NCBI GenBank assembly: GCA_025980355.1
Contig: JAICXR010000017.1
Coordinates: 1 to 17,422 of the forward strand
Source of the DNA: Chloroflexota bacterium
GTDB taxonomy: Bacteria; Chloroflexota; UBA4733
Direction of reading: 5' to 3'
DNA length: 17,422 nucleotides
Made by a program: the position numbers and the translations under genes. Positions 1 to 6,877 of the stretch are shown one piece after another. Position 1 is the first letter of the stretch. Each line of letters starts with the position of its first letter. Below the pieces are notes generated by a model. It saw only the letters and a program-made list of their open reading frames with translations. It did no database searches and had not been told where the DNA came from.

Positions 1-1
1 C

Positions 2-799
2 TACTTCCGCATCAACGCCCAGAATATGGGGCAGTTCGAGCGGACGTTGATCATCGTCGACGAGGGCGCCTACGTCCACTACGTCGAAGGCTGCACGGCG
101 CCGACCTACGCCAGCGACTCGCTGCACTCGGCGGTGGTGGAGATCATCGTCAAGCGCGGCGCGCGTTGCCGCTACACGACGATCCAGAACTGGTCGCACA
201 ACGTCTACAACCTGGTGACGAAGCGGGCCAAGGCCTTCGGCGACGCCACCATGGAATGGGTGGACGGCAACCTTGGCTCCAAGCTGACCATGAAGTACCC
301 GGCGGTCTGGCTGATGGAGCCGGGCGCGAAGGGCGAGGTGCTCTCAATCGCCTTCGCCGGCGACGGCCAGCACCAGGACGCCGGCGGCAAGATCTACCAC
401 TTCGCACCGAACACCACGTCGACCATCACCTCCAAGTCGATCAGCAAGGGCACGGGGCGGGCCAGCTATCGCGGCGAGATTAAGGTGCTGAAGGGCGCGC
501 ACAACAGCAAGTCCAAGGTCGTCTGCGACGCATTGCTGCTGGACGAGCACTCCCGCACCGACACGTATCCGTACATGGAATTCGAGGTCGACGACGTCGA
601 AGTCGCCCACGAGGCGACGGTCTCCAAGGTGGGCGAGGAGCAGCTCTTCTACCTGATGAGTCGCGGCCTCAGCGAAGCGGAAGCCGCCGGCCTGATCGTG
701 CGCGGCTTCATCGAGCCGATCGCCAAAGAGCTGCCGCTGGAGTACGCGCTGGAGCTGAACCGGCTGATCCAGTTGGAGATGGAAGGGTCGGTGGGGTAA
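2..799 (+). CDS. sufB: Fe-S cluster assembly scaffold SufB, C-terminal part (5' end outside window)
   Basis: SufB is the core scaffold of the cytoplasmic SufBCD complex, on which sulfur from a cysteine desulfurase and iron are built into Fe-S clusters. The reading frame is open from the first bases of the window, so the gene is cut at its 5' end. The 265 visible residues are a little over half of a SufB of about 470-495 residues. The first stretch (YFRINAQNMGQFERT) and the segments YVEGCTAPTY and IQNWSHNVYNLVTKR are typical of the SufB beta-helix core. The cysteine in SKVVCDALLLDE (codon 524-526) aligns with E. coli SufB Cys405, essential for cluster assembly. The C-terminal helical end (EEQLFYLMSRGLSEAEA, ending EGSVG) is complete. 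It is followed by a palindromic repeat and then sufD. Identity is very secure. Confidence 0.96.
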   Translation, partial: YFRINAQNMGQFERTLIIVDEGAYVHYVEGCTAPTYASDSLHSAVVEIIVKRGARCRYTTIQNWSHNVYNLVTKRAKAFGDATMEWVDGNLGSKLTMKYPAVWLMEPGAKGEVLSIAFAGDGQHQDAGGKIYHFAPNTTSTITSKSISKGTGRASYRGEIKVLKGAHNSKSKVVCDALLLDEHSRTDTYPYMEFEVDDVEVAHEATVSKVGEEQLFYLMSRGLSEAEAAGLIVRGFIEPIAKELPLEYALELNRLIQLEMEGSVG

Positions 800-807
800 G
801 GAGACGG

Positions 808-972
808 ACCCCTCTCTGCCTTCGGCATCTCTTCCCCTGGCGGGAGAGAGCCGGTGTCAAGAGGGATCGCCTGACGGGGCAAGGGCCTCTATTCGCCCCT
901 TCGTCAGGCCACTAAACGATCAGCCCTGGCTCTCTCCCGCCAGGGGGAGAGATGCCGAAGGCAGAGAGGGGT
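808..972. repeat. REPIN-like inverted pair of a 45-bp palindromic unit
   Basis: Two 45-bp arms, 808-852 and 928-972, are reverse complements at 44 of 45 positions; the mismatch is at 833. Each arm also folds on itself: CTCTCCC pairs with GGGAGAG around a short loop, next to TGCC-GAA-GGCA (TGCC-TTC-GGCA in the left arm). The 75-bp spacer contains a further imperfect stem: GCCTGACG at 869-876 against CGTCAGGC at 902-909. This nested layout, two palindromic units in opposite orientation, matches REP doublets (REPINs). No coding sequence is visible inside. It sits between sufB and sufD, where a hairpin in the transcript could lower expression of sufD or change mRNA stability. Only one copy pair is in the window, so its dispersed nature is inferred. 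Confidence 0.75.
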
Positions 973-1006
973 GGTCTATGCCTGACCAGAAAGTGACGGG
1001 AGTAAT

Positions 1007-2359
1007 TTGGTAACAACACTCGAATCCCCCACCGGTTATTCCCGGCAATCCCTCGATGCCATCCTGGCCGCCACGGCGGAGCCGGAGTGGCTGAAGGACT
1101 GGCGGTTGCAGGCCTGGCACGTCTTCGAGGAGACGGCCTGGCCGAATAGCCGGACGGACGAAGAGTGGCGGCGCACGAACGTGATGGGGAGCATCCGCTT
1201 CGACCGCTACCGGCCGCTGGCCCAGCCGGCGGCCGCGCCGCTGGCGCTCTCCTCCTTGCCGGCGGAGCTCGGGGTCGGCGCCAGCTCGCACGAGGGGCGC
1301 GGCGGCCTGCTGGTCCTGCGCAACGGGCGTGAGGCGGTGACCGAACCGGCGACGAGCGCCGGCCCTGCCGGCGACGGCGTGCTGTTCATGGGCCTGGCCC
1401 GGGCGGCAGAGGAGCACCCGGAGTTGGTGCAACGCTACCTCGGACGGCAGGCGGTGACGCCGACGTTCAGCAAGTTTGCGGCGATGAACGCGGCCTTCTG
1501 GCAAGGCGGCGTCTTCCTCTATGTGCCGCGCTTCGTCGAAGTGGCGCTGCCCTTGCAGGCGCTGCACTGGGCCGACGTTGCCGGCATGGCGTTGACGCCA
1601 CGCACCCTGGTGGTGCTGGAGGACGGCGCTCAGGTGACGTTTATCGACCAGGTGGCCTCCGCCGATGGCGTCGACGTCTTTGCCAACCCGGTGACGGAGC
1701 TCTACGTCGGGCGGGGCGCTCGCCTGCGCTACGTCAACCTGCAACAGCTGGGCAACGGCGCCGCCAACGTCGGCGTGCAGCGGGCCGTCGTCGCCGCGAA
1801 CGGGCAGTTCAACTCGCTGACCGCCACCCTTGGCGGGCGTTGGCACCGGTCCAATGTGGAGGTCGTGATGGACGGTGAAGGGGCCGAGACCGAGATGCTC
1901 GGCATGACCTTCGCCGATGGCAACCAGTTCATCGACCATCACACCTTCCAGGACCACGTCAAGCCGGGGGCGAAGAGCGACCTCCTGTTCAAGGGGGCGC
2001 TTAAGGATCACGCGCGGACGGTGTGGACGGGCATGATCCGCGTCCATCCCAATGCCCAGCGCACGGACGCCTACCAGGCCAACCGCAACCTGCTGCTCTC
2101 CGGCAACAGCCGGGCCGATTCGATCCCGGGGTTGGAGATCGGCGCCAATGAGGTGCGCTGCACGCACGGCGCCACCGCCGGCCCGGTCGATCCGGAACAG
2201 GTCTTCTATCTGATGGCGCGCGGCCTCTCCCGCGATGCCGCCGTGCGGCTGATCGTCGACGGCTTCTACGAGCCGGTGCTGCAGCGCATCACGCTGGCGC
2301 CGATCCGGGAGCAGTTGACCCAACTGATCTCCCGTCGCGTGGAGGGGGTCGTCGTTTGA
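1007..2359 (+). CDS. sufD: Fe-S cluster assembly protein SufD
   Basis: SufD is the paralogue of SufB and pairs with it in the SufBC2D scaffold, where it helps iron entry and cluster formation. The 450-residue length is normal. The C-terminal segment has the family pattern: DSIPGLEIGANEVRCTHGAT, then VDPEQVFYLMARGLS. His387 in CTHG aligns with E. coli SufD His360, a residue needed for cluster assembly. The start is TTG at 1007, four bases after GGGAG (998-1002). An in-frame stop at 983-985 excludes anything further upstream, and no better start follows closely, so TTG is chosen. The gene follows sufB but is separated from it by 207 bp holding a palindromic repeat. sufC is not here and may lie upstream of sufB. 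Confidence 0.94.
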   Translation: MVTTLESPTGYSRQSLDAILAATAEPEWLKDWRLQAWHVFEETAWPNSRTDEEWRRTNVMGSIRFDRYRPLAQPAAAPLALSSLPAELGVGASSHEGRGGLLVLRNGREAVTEPATSAGPAGDGVLFMGLARAAEEHPELVQRYLGRQAVTPTFSKFAAMNAAFWQGGVFLYVPRFVEVALPLQALHWADVAGMALTPRTLVVLEDGAQVTFIDQVASADGVDVFANPVTELYVGRGARLRYVNLQQLGNGAANVGVQRAVVAANGQFNSLTATLGGRWHRSNVEVVMDGEGAETEMLGMTFADGNQFIDHHTFQDHVKPGAKSDLLFKGALKDHARTVWTGMIRVHPNAQRTDAYQANRNLLLSGNSRADSIPGLEIGANEVRCTHGATAGPVDPEQVFYLMARGLSRDAAVRLIVDGFYEPVLQRITLAPIREQLTQLISRRVEGVVV

Positions 2360-2375
2360 CCGGCGGCTGGAGCGG

Positions 2376-2404
2376 TTGTTGCGGGGGCCGCGGTGTGGTA
2401 CCAT
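2376..2404 (+). promoter_or_regulatory. Candidate promoter of the ATP synthase operon
   Basis: TTGTTG (2376-2381), a 17-bp spacer and TACCAT (2399-2404) form a sigma-70-like promoter. A TG one base before the -10 box (2396-2397) adds an extended -10. Transcription would begin near 2411, about 35 bases before the TTG start of the first atp gene. It lies just after the sufD stop codon, where an operon promoter is expected. Sequence match only. Confidence 0.45.
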
Positions 2405-2445
2405 CCTCACTGCGAACGGGGATGACGCTCGGGTGAAGGGGTTGT

Positions 2446-2673
2446 TTGGAAGACGACCAATTCACGGTGATGCGGGCCTTTGCGCTCGCGGCCCAGTTCG
2501 GGGTTTCTCTGGGAGTCTGTGTGGCGATTGGCGTCTATGGCGGTGAGCAGTTGGATGCCCACTTCCATTCCTCGCCGATCTTTATCTTGGTGTGCATTTT
2601 TGCCGGGTTGATCGCGGGGACCGTGAGCGGAATCCAGTTGATCCGGCTCAGTTTGCGACGCGGGGCCAGTTGA
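2446..2673 (+). CDS. atpZ: AtpZ/AtpI-family small membrane protein leading the ATP synthase operon
   Basis: This 75-residue protein has two predicted membrane helices: roughly residues 8-30 (ALAAQFGVSLGVCVAIGVYGG) and 44-66 (SPIFILVCIFAGLIAGTVSG). A short loop between them carries EQLDAHFHSSP. The G-x-x-L/E-x-LD...SPxF...GxxxG pattern is that of the AtpZ / F0F1 ATPase gene 1 family, which heads many atp operons. In other bacteria these proteins have been linked to assembly of the c-ring and to Mg2+ or Ca2+ handling; the role here is inferred from family and position. The start is TTG at 2446, after GAAGGGG. The stop overlaps the TTG start of the next gene in TTGA, suggesting coupled translation. 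Confidence 0.8.
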   Translation: MEDDQFTVMRAFALAAQFGVSLGVCVAIGVYGGEQLDAHFHSSPIFILVCIFAGLIAGTVSGIQLIRLSLRRGAS

Positions 2674-3074
2674 CGAATCCTGATCTTGCCGTGATCGTGC
2701 GGCGCTTCTCTGCCCTGGTGGCAGCCAGTGTGTTGCCGGCCGGGGCAGTGCTTTTGTCGGCCGGCCGCCGGGACGAGGCGCTCGGCCTGTGCTTCGGCGC
2801 CCTGATCGGGGCGTTGAACGCGCGGATGCTGGCCCGACGCGTCAATCGGTCGGTGCGTGAGGGTGTGGCGCAAGCCCAGCGGGTGATGCAGCAGGGCATG
2901 GGTATCCGCTTCGCGCTGATCCTGTTGGCGTCGGTGGTGATCGTCAAGACGACGCCGGCCGGCATCCCTACCTTTGTCCTCGGGTTGGTCGTGACCATGG
3001 CGCTGACGGCCGCGGTCGGGGCGCGGGCCCTGTCTCCGCTCGCCCCCATTTTGAAGAGGAGTTCACAGCAGTGA
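2670..3074 (+). CDS. atpI: ATP synthase subunit I (AtpI)
   Basis: This is a 134-residue membrane protein with four hydrophobic segments at about residues 10-30, 37-58, 80-97 and 103-124. It matches the AtpI (ATP-synt_I) family in size, topology and position. AtpI acts as an assembly factor for the c-ring of F-type ATP synthase and is not part of the finished enzyme. The chosen start is TTG at 2670, overlapping the atpZ stop (TTGA). The frame is open further upstream, but that extension would lie inside atpZ and reads as non-membrane filler. The end overlaps the GTG of atpF (GTGA), after the strong ribosome site GAAGAGGAG (3053-3061). Confidence 0.82.
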   Translation: MTNPDLAVIVRRFSALVAASVLPAGAVLLSAGRRDEALGLCFGALIGALNARMLARRVNRSVREGVAQAQRVMQQGMGIRFALILLASVVIVKTTPAGIPTFVLGLVVTMALTAAVGARALSPLAPILKRSSQQ

Positions 3075-3601
3075 ATCCCGTTACCGTCAACATCACCCTG
3101 CTTTTCCAGATCCTCTCGTTCCTGATCGTGGTCTACTTTCTCAATCGCTGGCTGGCGAAGCCGATCACGCGGGTGATGCAGGAGCGGCAGGCGCGCGTGC
3201 GCGACGCCCTGGCGGCGGCGGACAAGGCGCGCGAGGAAGCGGCCGCGCAGCAGCAACGGCAAATCGAGGAGTTCAACCAGGCGCGCGCCGAGGCGCAGGC
3301 GGTGCTGGCCAGCGCCCGCGCGGCGGCCGATAAGATGGGCGAGGAACGGCTCGTGCAGGCGCGGGCGGAGGCGGACCGCCTGGTGGAGCAGGCGCGGCGC
3401 GCGATCGCCCAGGAACGCGAGCAGACCAAGCAGGAGCTGCGCTCGTACGTCGTCGACCTGACGATCGAGGCCTCGCGCCGGGTGATCGGCGCCACCCTGG
3501 ACGCGGGGGCGCAGCATCAGTTGATCGTCAAGACGGTCGACGATGTCCTGGCCACCGGCAACGGCGCCGCCCGGGTGGCGGGCGAGGCGGCCCATGGCTA
3601 G
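3071..3601 (+). CDS. atpF: ATP synthase F0 subunit b
   Basis: Subunit b forms the peripheral stalk that holds the alpha/beta hexamer still against the rotating c-ring. The 176 residues show the family layout. An N-terminal membrane helix (about residues 7-25, ITLLFQILSFLIVVYFLNRW) is followed by KPITRVMQERQARVRDAL. A long charged, Ala-rich coiled coil (about 35-140) comes next, then a C-terminal part (EASRRVIGATLD) that contacts delta. The start is GTG at 3071, overlapping the atpI stop. The end overlaps atpB by 8 bp. Only one b gene is present, so the stalk is probably a homodimer. Its place before the a-subunit gene is unusual; the common bacterial order is a-c-b. Confidence 0.93.
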   Translation: MNPVTVNITLLFQILSFLIVVYFLNRWLAKPITRVMQERQARVRDALAAADKAREEAAAQQQRQIEEFNQARAEAQAVLASARAAADKMGEERLVQARAEADRLVEQARRAIAQEREQTKQELRSYVVDLTIEASRRVIGATLDAGAQHQLIVKTVDDVLATGNGAARVAGEAAHG

Positions 3602-4394
3602 GTTGACCACGCTGCTGGCGGCCGGCGACACGACGCAACAGCCGCCCATCCCCATCGGGGAGCACTGGCTGCAGACCGGCAGCGGCCTACTGGCGATCAA
3701 CTGGGATACGATCATCCTGACCTGGTTGGTCATCGCCTTGATCGTGGTCCCGCTTCTCATCGTGTCGCGGAACTTCACGAGCGGCGTGCCGCGCGGCTTC
3801 CAGGCGGTCTACGAGTTCGTCGTCGAGTTCGTCAACGGCTACGCCGAGCAGAGCCTGGGGACGCGGGCCGCCACGCTCATGCCGCTGGCGTTGACACTCT
3901 TCGTCTTCATCCTGATCTCCAACTATCTCGGCCTGATCCCGATCCCCTACCTCAAGTCCCCGACGGCCGATCTGAATACCACGCTGGCGTTGGGGATCTT
4001 TACGTTCATCCTCGTGCAGGCGCTGGCCGTCCAGGAGCGGGGCGTCCGCGGCCACACCCGCCATTTCTTCAAGCCGTTCGCGCTGTTCTTCGTCATCAAT
4101 CTCATCGACGAGTTGGCGCGGCCGGTCACGCTGGCCTTTCGTCTCTTCGGCAACATCGTCGCCGGCGAGATTATGATCTTGATCCTCCAGGCGCTGCTGT
4201 ACAACGCGCCGTTCCTGCTCTTGTTGCCGATGCCGATCTGGATCGGCTTCAGTATCTTCGTCGGCCTGATCCAGGCCTTCATCTTCATGATGCTCTTCCT
4301 GGCCTACATCGGCCTTGCGGTCGAGCACGAGCCGGAAGAGGAGCGTCACGGCGAGCCGCTCGGTACCGCTCCCGCGCAGCCCGAGCATGCCTAG
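3594..4394 (+). CDS. atpB: ATP synthase F0 subunit a
   Basis: Subunit a holds the two proton half-channels beside the c-ring. This 266-residue protein is very hydrophobic with five or six membrane segments. The key helix reads ELARPVTLAFRLFGNIVAGE. Arg183 (codon 4140-4142) aligns with the essential E. coli aArg210, and Glu192 follows in the usual AGE motif. The segment FILISNYLGLIP and the C-terminal LIQAFIFMMLFLAYIGLA are also typical. The start is ATG 3594, inside the end of atpF. The open frame extends upstream to 3543, but that part is an atpF shadow. The C-terminal tail (EHEPEEERHGEP) is acidic and hydrophilic. A 158-bp gap separates it from atpE. Confidence 0.94.
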   Translation: MARLTTLLAAGDTTQQPPIPIGEHWLQTGSGLLAINWDTIILTWLVIALIVVPLLIVSRNFTSGVPRGFQAVYEFVVEFVNGYAEQSLGTRAATLMPLALTLFVFILISNYLGLIPIPYLKSPTADLNTTLALGIFTFILVQALAVQERGVRGHTRHFFKPFALFFVINLIDELARPVTLAFRLFGNIVAGEIMILILQALLYNAPFLLLLPMPIWIGFSIFVGLIQAFIFMMLFLAYIGLAVEHEPEEERHGEPLGTAPAQPEHA

Positions 4395-4552
4395 GGTTTG
4401 GGCGGCGGCGACCGCGGCACGGGAGGCAGAAGGCGGGGTCGGATCGTGAGGACGGGCATGTAGGCGTTTCGGCGGGCGAGAGGGAACTCGCCGCAGTCCG
4501 TCCGTGGGGGCGGGGCGACATCGTGGCAATATAGGAGAGGGGTCTTCGTTCT
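4395..4552 (+). promoter_or_regulatory. Leader before atpE with hairpin and strong ribosome site
   Basis: This is the only long gap inside the atp operon. It contains a 6-bp stem, GGCGAG (4475-4480) against CTCGCC (4487-4492), and an extended purine-rich ribosome site, AGGAGAGGGG (4533-4542), ten bases before the atpE ATG. No ORF is seen. Because c is needed in many copies, a leader that raises atpE translation is plausible by analogy with the E. coli atpB-atpE region. That role is inference. Confidence 0.4.
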
Positions 4553-4807
4553 ATGGATATGCAGCACGCGATTCTGCTGGCCGGCGCCTTCATCGGGGCG
4601 GGATTGATGTTCGGCCTGGGCGCCGGCGGCGCCGGCATCGGCGATGGCCTGGTGACCTCGCGCACGGTGGAGGGCATTGCGCGCCAGCCGGAGGCGCGTG
4701 GCACGTTGCTGACCACGATGTTCATCGGTGTCGGCCTGATCGAGGCGTTGCCGATCATCGCCCTGGTCTTCGCCATCGTGCTCATCTTCGCCACCCCGGG
4801 TAAGTAG
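4553..4807 (+). CDS. atpE: ATP synthase F0 subunit c
   Basis: Subunit c forms the proton-driven rotor ring. The protein has 84 residues and two membrane helices joined by the polar loop RQPE (44-47). Helix 1 carries the glycine-packing motif (GLGAGGAGIGDG, 21-32). Helix 2 carries the proton-binding Glu64 in GLIEALPIIALV. The residues after Glu64 are Ala-Leu, not the Ser/Thr of Na+-type rings, so proton coupling is likely. Asp31 occupies the place of Gln32 in Ilyobacter c and Asp28 in Mycobacterium tuberculosis c, giving a second carboxylate near the ion site. The ATG follows a strong ribosome site. The stop is 3 bp before atpH. Confidence 0.95.
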   Translation: MDMQHAILLAGAFIGAGLMFGLGAGGAGIGDGLVTSRTVEGIARQPEARGTLLTTMFIGVGLIEALPIIALVFAIVLIFATPGK

Positions 4808-4810
4808 CGC

Positions 4811-5350
4811 ATGGCGTCTGCCCGGCCGCGTCGCTACGCGGAAGCGTTGTTCGAGATCGCCAGGGAACGGGGCGCGCTGGACGCGTGGGGGCGGGACCTC
4901 CATGCCGCCCTGGAACGACTCGGCGGTGAGCAGGTGCTGCATCAATTCGGCAACCCGGAACTGCAGCGCAGCCAGGTGCAGGGGGCCTTGCAGCAGTTGC
5001 TCGGCGCTGCCGGCGCACCGGAGGTCCGCAACCTGCTCATGCTGCTGATTCACCGCCGGCAGCTCGGCCAGTTGCCGGCGGTGGTCAAGCGCTATGACGA
5101 CCTGGTGAACCAGGAGCGGCACATCGAGACGGCGACCGTCACCACCGCGGTGCCGCTGGCGGCGAGTGAAGTGGCGCTGATCCAGCGGCGGCTGGCGGAG
5201 CAGCGCCAGGCCAGCGCAATCGTTATCGAGCAGCGGGTGGATCCCGGCATGGTGGGCGGGATTGTCGTCCGGATCGGCGACACGTTGCTGGACGGCAGCG
5301 TCGGCGCCCGCCTGGCGACGTTACGCCAGGCGCTGCTGCGCGAAGGCTAG
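4811..5350 (+). CDS. atpH: ATP synthase F1 subunit delta
   Basis: Subunit delta (OSCP) sits on top of F1 and joins the alpha/beta crown to the b stalk. The 179 residues match the usual length. The N-terminal helical domain starts ARPRRYAEALFEIARERG, close to the family's R-YA-ALFE-A pattern. The C-terminal domain ends with DPGMVGGIVVRIGDTLLDGSV followed by the closing helix, the most conserved part of the family. The ATG at 4811 comes only three bases after the atpE stop, with no clear ribosome site of its own, so translation is probably coupled to atpE. Confidence 0.93.
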   Translation: MASARPRRYAEALFEIARERGALDAWGRDLHAALERLGGEQVLHQFGNPELQRSQVQGALQQLLGAAGAPEVRNLLMLLIHRRQLGQLPAVVKRYDDLVNQERHIETATVTTAVPLAASEVALIQRRLAEQRQASAIVIEQRVDPGMVGGIVVRIGDTLLDGSVGARLATLRQALLREG

Positions 5351-5366
5351 AGCGAGGAGGACGACG

Positions 5367-6869
5367 ATGGCACTCAGTGCCCAGGATATCACTTCTATCA
5401 TCCGTCGCCAGATCGAGGGCGTCGACCTCCCGGTCGAGCAGACCAGTGTCGGGACGATCGTCCAGGTCGGCGACGGCATCGCCCAGATCTATGGCCTCTC
5501 CGGGGCCATGTCCAGCGAGCTGCTGGAATTCCCCCACGGCGTCCGTGGCATCGCGCTGAACCTCCAGGAGGACACGGTCGGCGCGATCGTCCTCGGCGAC
5601 GACAGCGAGCTGCGCGAGGGTGACGAGGTCCATACTACCGGTCGCCTGGTGGAAGTGCCGGTGGGGCCGGAGCTGATTGGTCGGGTGGTCGATCCGCTCG
5701 GCCAGCCGATCGACGGTAAGGGGCCGATCGAGGCGAAATCGATGTCGCCGATCGAGAAGGTGGCCCCCGGCGTGATCACCCGCAAGGCCGTGGCGGTGCC
5801 CTTGCAGACCGGCATCAAGGCCATCGACTCCATGACGCCGATCGGGCGCGGGCAGCGCGAGCTGATCATCGGCGACCGCCAAACGGGCAAGACGGCGGTG
5901 GCGGTCGACACGATCATCAACCAGAAGGGCGCCGGCGTCGTCTGCATCTACGTGGCGATCGGGCAGAAGACGTCGAAGGTCGCCAACCTGGTGGCAACGC
6001 TGGAGAAGCACGGCGCGATGGAGCACACCATCGTCGTCTCCGCCAACGCGTCCGAGCCGGCGTCGATGCAATACATCGCGCCCTACGCCGGTTGCGCGAT
6101 GGGCGAATACTTCCGGGACAACGGGAAAGACGCGCTGATCGTCTACGACGACCTTTCGAAGCATGCCGCCGCCTATCGCCAGGTGTCGTTGCTGCTGCGC
6201 CGGCCGCCGGGGCGCGAGGCGTTCCCCGGCGATGTCTTCTATCTGCATTCTCGCCTGCTGGAGCGCGCCGCCTGCTTGAGTGAGGAAGAGGGCGGCGGCA
6301 CGTTGACGGCGCTGCCGATCATCGAGACCCAGTTGGGCGACGTGTCGGCCTATATCCCGACGAACGTGATCTCCATCACCGACGGCCAGATCTACCTGGA
6401 AGCCGACCTGTTCTACCAGGGCCAGCGCCCGGCGGTCAATGTCGGCCTCTCCGTGTCGCGGGTCGGCGGCAAGGCGCAGATCCGCGCCATGCGCACCGTC
6501 GCCGGCACGCTGCGGCTGGACCTCGCCGCCTTCCGCGACCTCGCCGCGTTCGCCCAGTTCGGCTCCGATCTCGACGCCGCCACCCGCTCCCGCATCGAGC
6601 AGGGCCAGCACATGACCTACGTCCTCCGCCAGCCGCAATACCAGCCGATGGCCGTCGAGCACCAGGTCGCTATCCTCTATGTCGGCGTCAACGGCTACCT
6701 CAACGACGTGCCGCTGGACAAAGTCGGTGCCTGGGAAACCGGCTTCCACCAGTATATGGACGCCCAGGGCAGCGCCATTATGCAGGCGATCCGGGACACG
6801 AAGGCGCTGTCGCCGGAGCTGGAGGCCCAGTTGAAGCAGGCGATTATCGACTACAAGAAGATCGCGTAG
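5367..6869 (+). CDS. atpA: ATP synthase F1 subunit alpha
   Basis: Alpha alternates with beta in the F1 hexamer, binds non-catalytic nucleotide and supplies the arginine finger to the catalytic site. It has 500 residues. Walker A is GDRQTGKT at 169-176, exactly at the usual position. The signature SVSRVGGKAQ holds Arg365, which should be the arginine finger. MRTVAGTLRLDLAAFRDL and AQFGSDLD are canonical. The N-terminus (SAQDITSIIRRQIE) is normal for binding delta. The start is ATG 5367, six bases after GAGGAGG. The longer open frame from 5262 overlaps atpH and lacks a matching start region. It sits between delta and gamma, as in most atp operons. Confidence 0.97.
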   Translation: MALSAQDITSIIRRQIEGVDLPVEQTSVGTIVQVGDGIAQIYGLSGAMSSELLEFPHGVRGIALNLQEDTVGAIVLGDDSELREGDEVHTTGRLVEVPVGPELIGRVVDPLGQPIDGKGPIEAKSMSPIEKVAPGVITRKAVAVPLQTGIKAIDSMTPIGRGQRELIIGDRQTGKTAVAVDTIINQKGAGVVCIYVAIGQKTSKVANLVATLEKHGAMEHTIVVSANASEPASMQYIAPYAGCAMGEYFRDNGKDALIVYDDLSKHAAAYRQVSLLLRRPPGREAFPGDVFYLHSRLLERAACLSEEEGGGTLTALPIIETQLGDVSAYIPTNVISITDGQIYLEADLFYQGQRPAVNVGLSVSRVGGKAQIRAMRTVAGTLRLDLAAFRDLAAFAQFGSDLDAATRSRIEQGQHMTYVLRQPQYQPMAVEHQVAILYVGVNGYLNDVPLDKVGAWETGFHQYMDAQGSAIMQAIRDTKALSPELEAQLKQAIIDYKKIA

Positions 6870-6877
6870 GAGGGAAC

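Noticed and set aside
920..2410. 496-codon open frame on the minus strand opposite sufD
   Set aside because: It is antisense to a clearly recognised SufD, is rich in Arg, Gly, His and Gln with no family pattern, and is typical of a shadow frame in GC-rich DNA.
5223..6749. 508-codon minus-strand open frame opposite atpA
   Set aside because: It is antisense to alpha, and its Asp/Arg/His-rich composition is what results from the reverse complement of a GC-rich gene.
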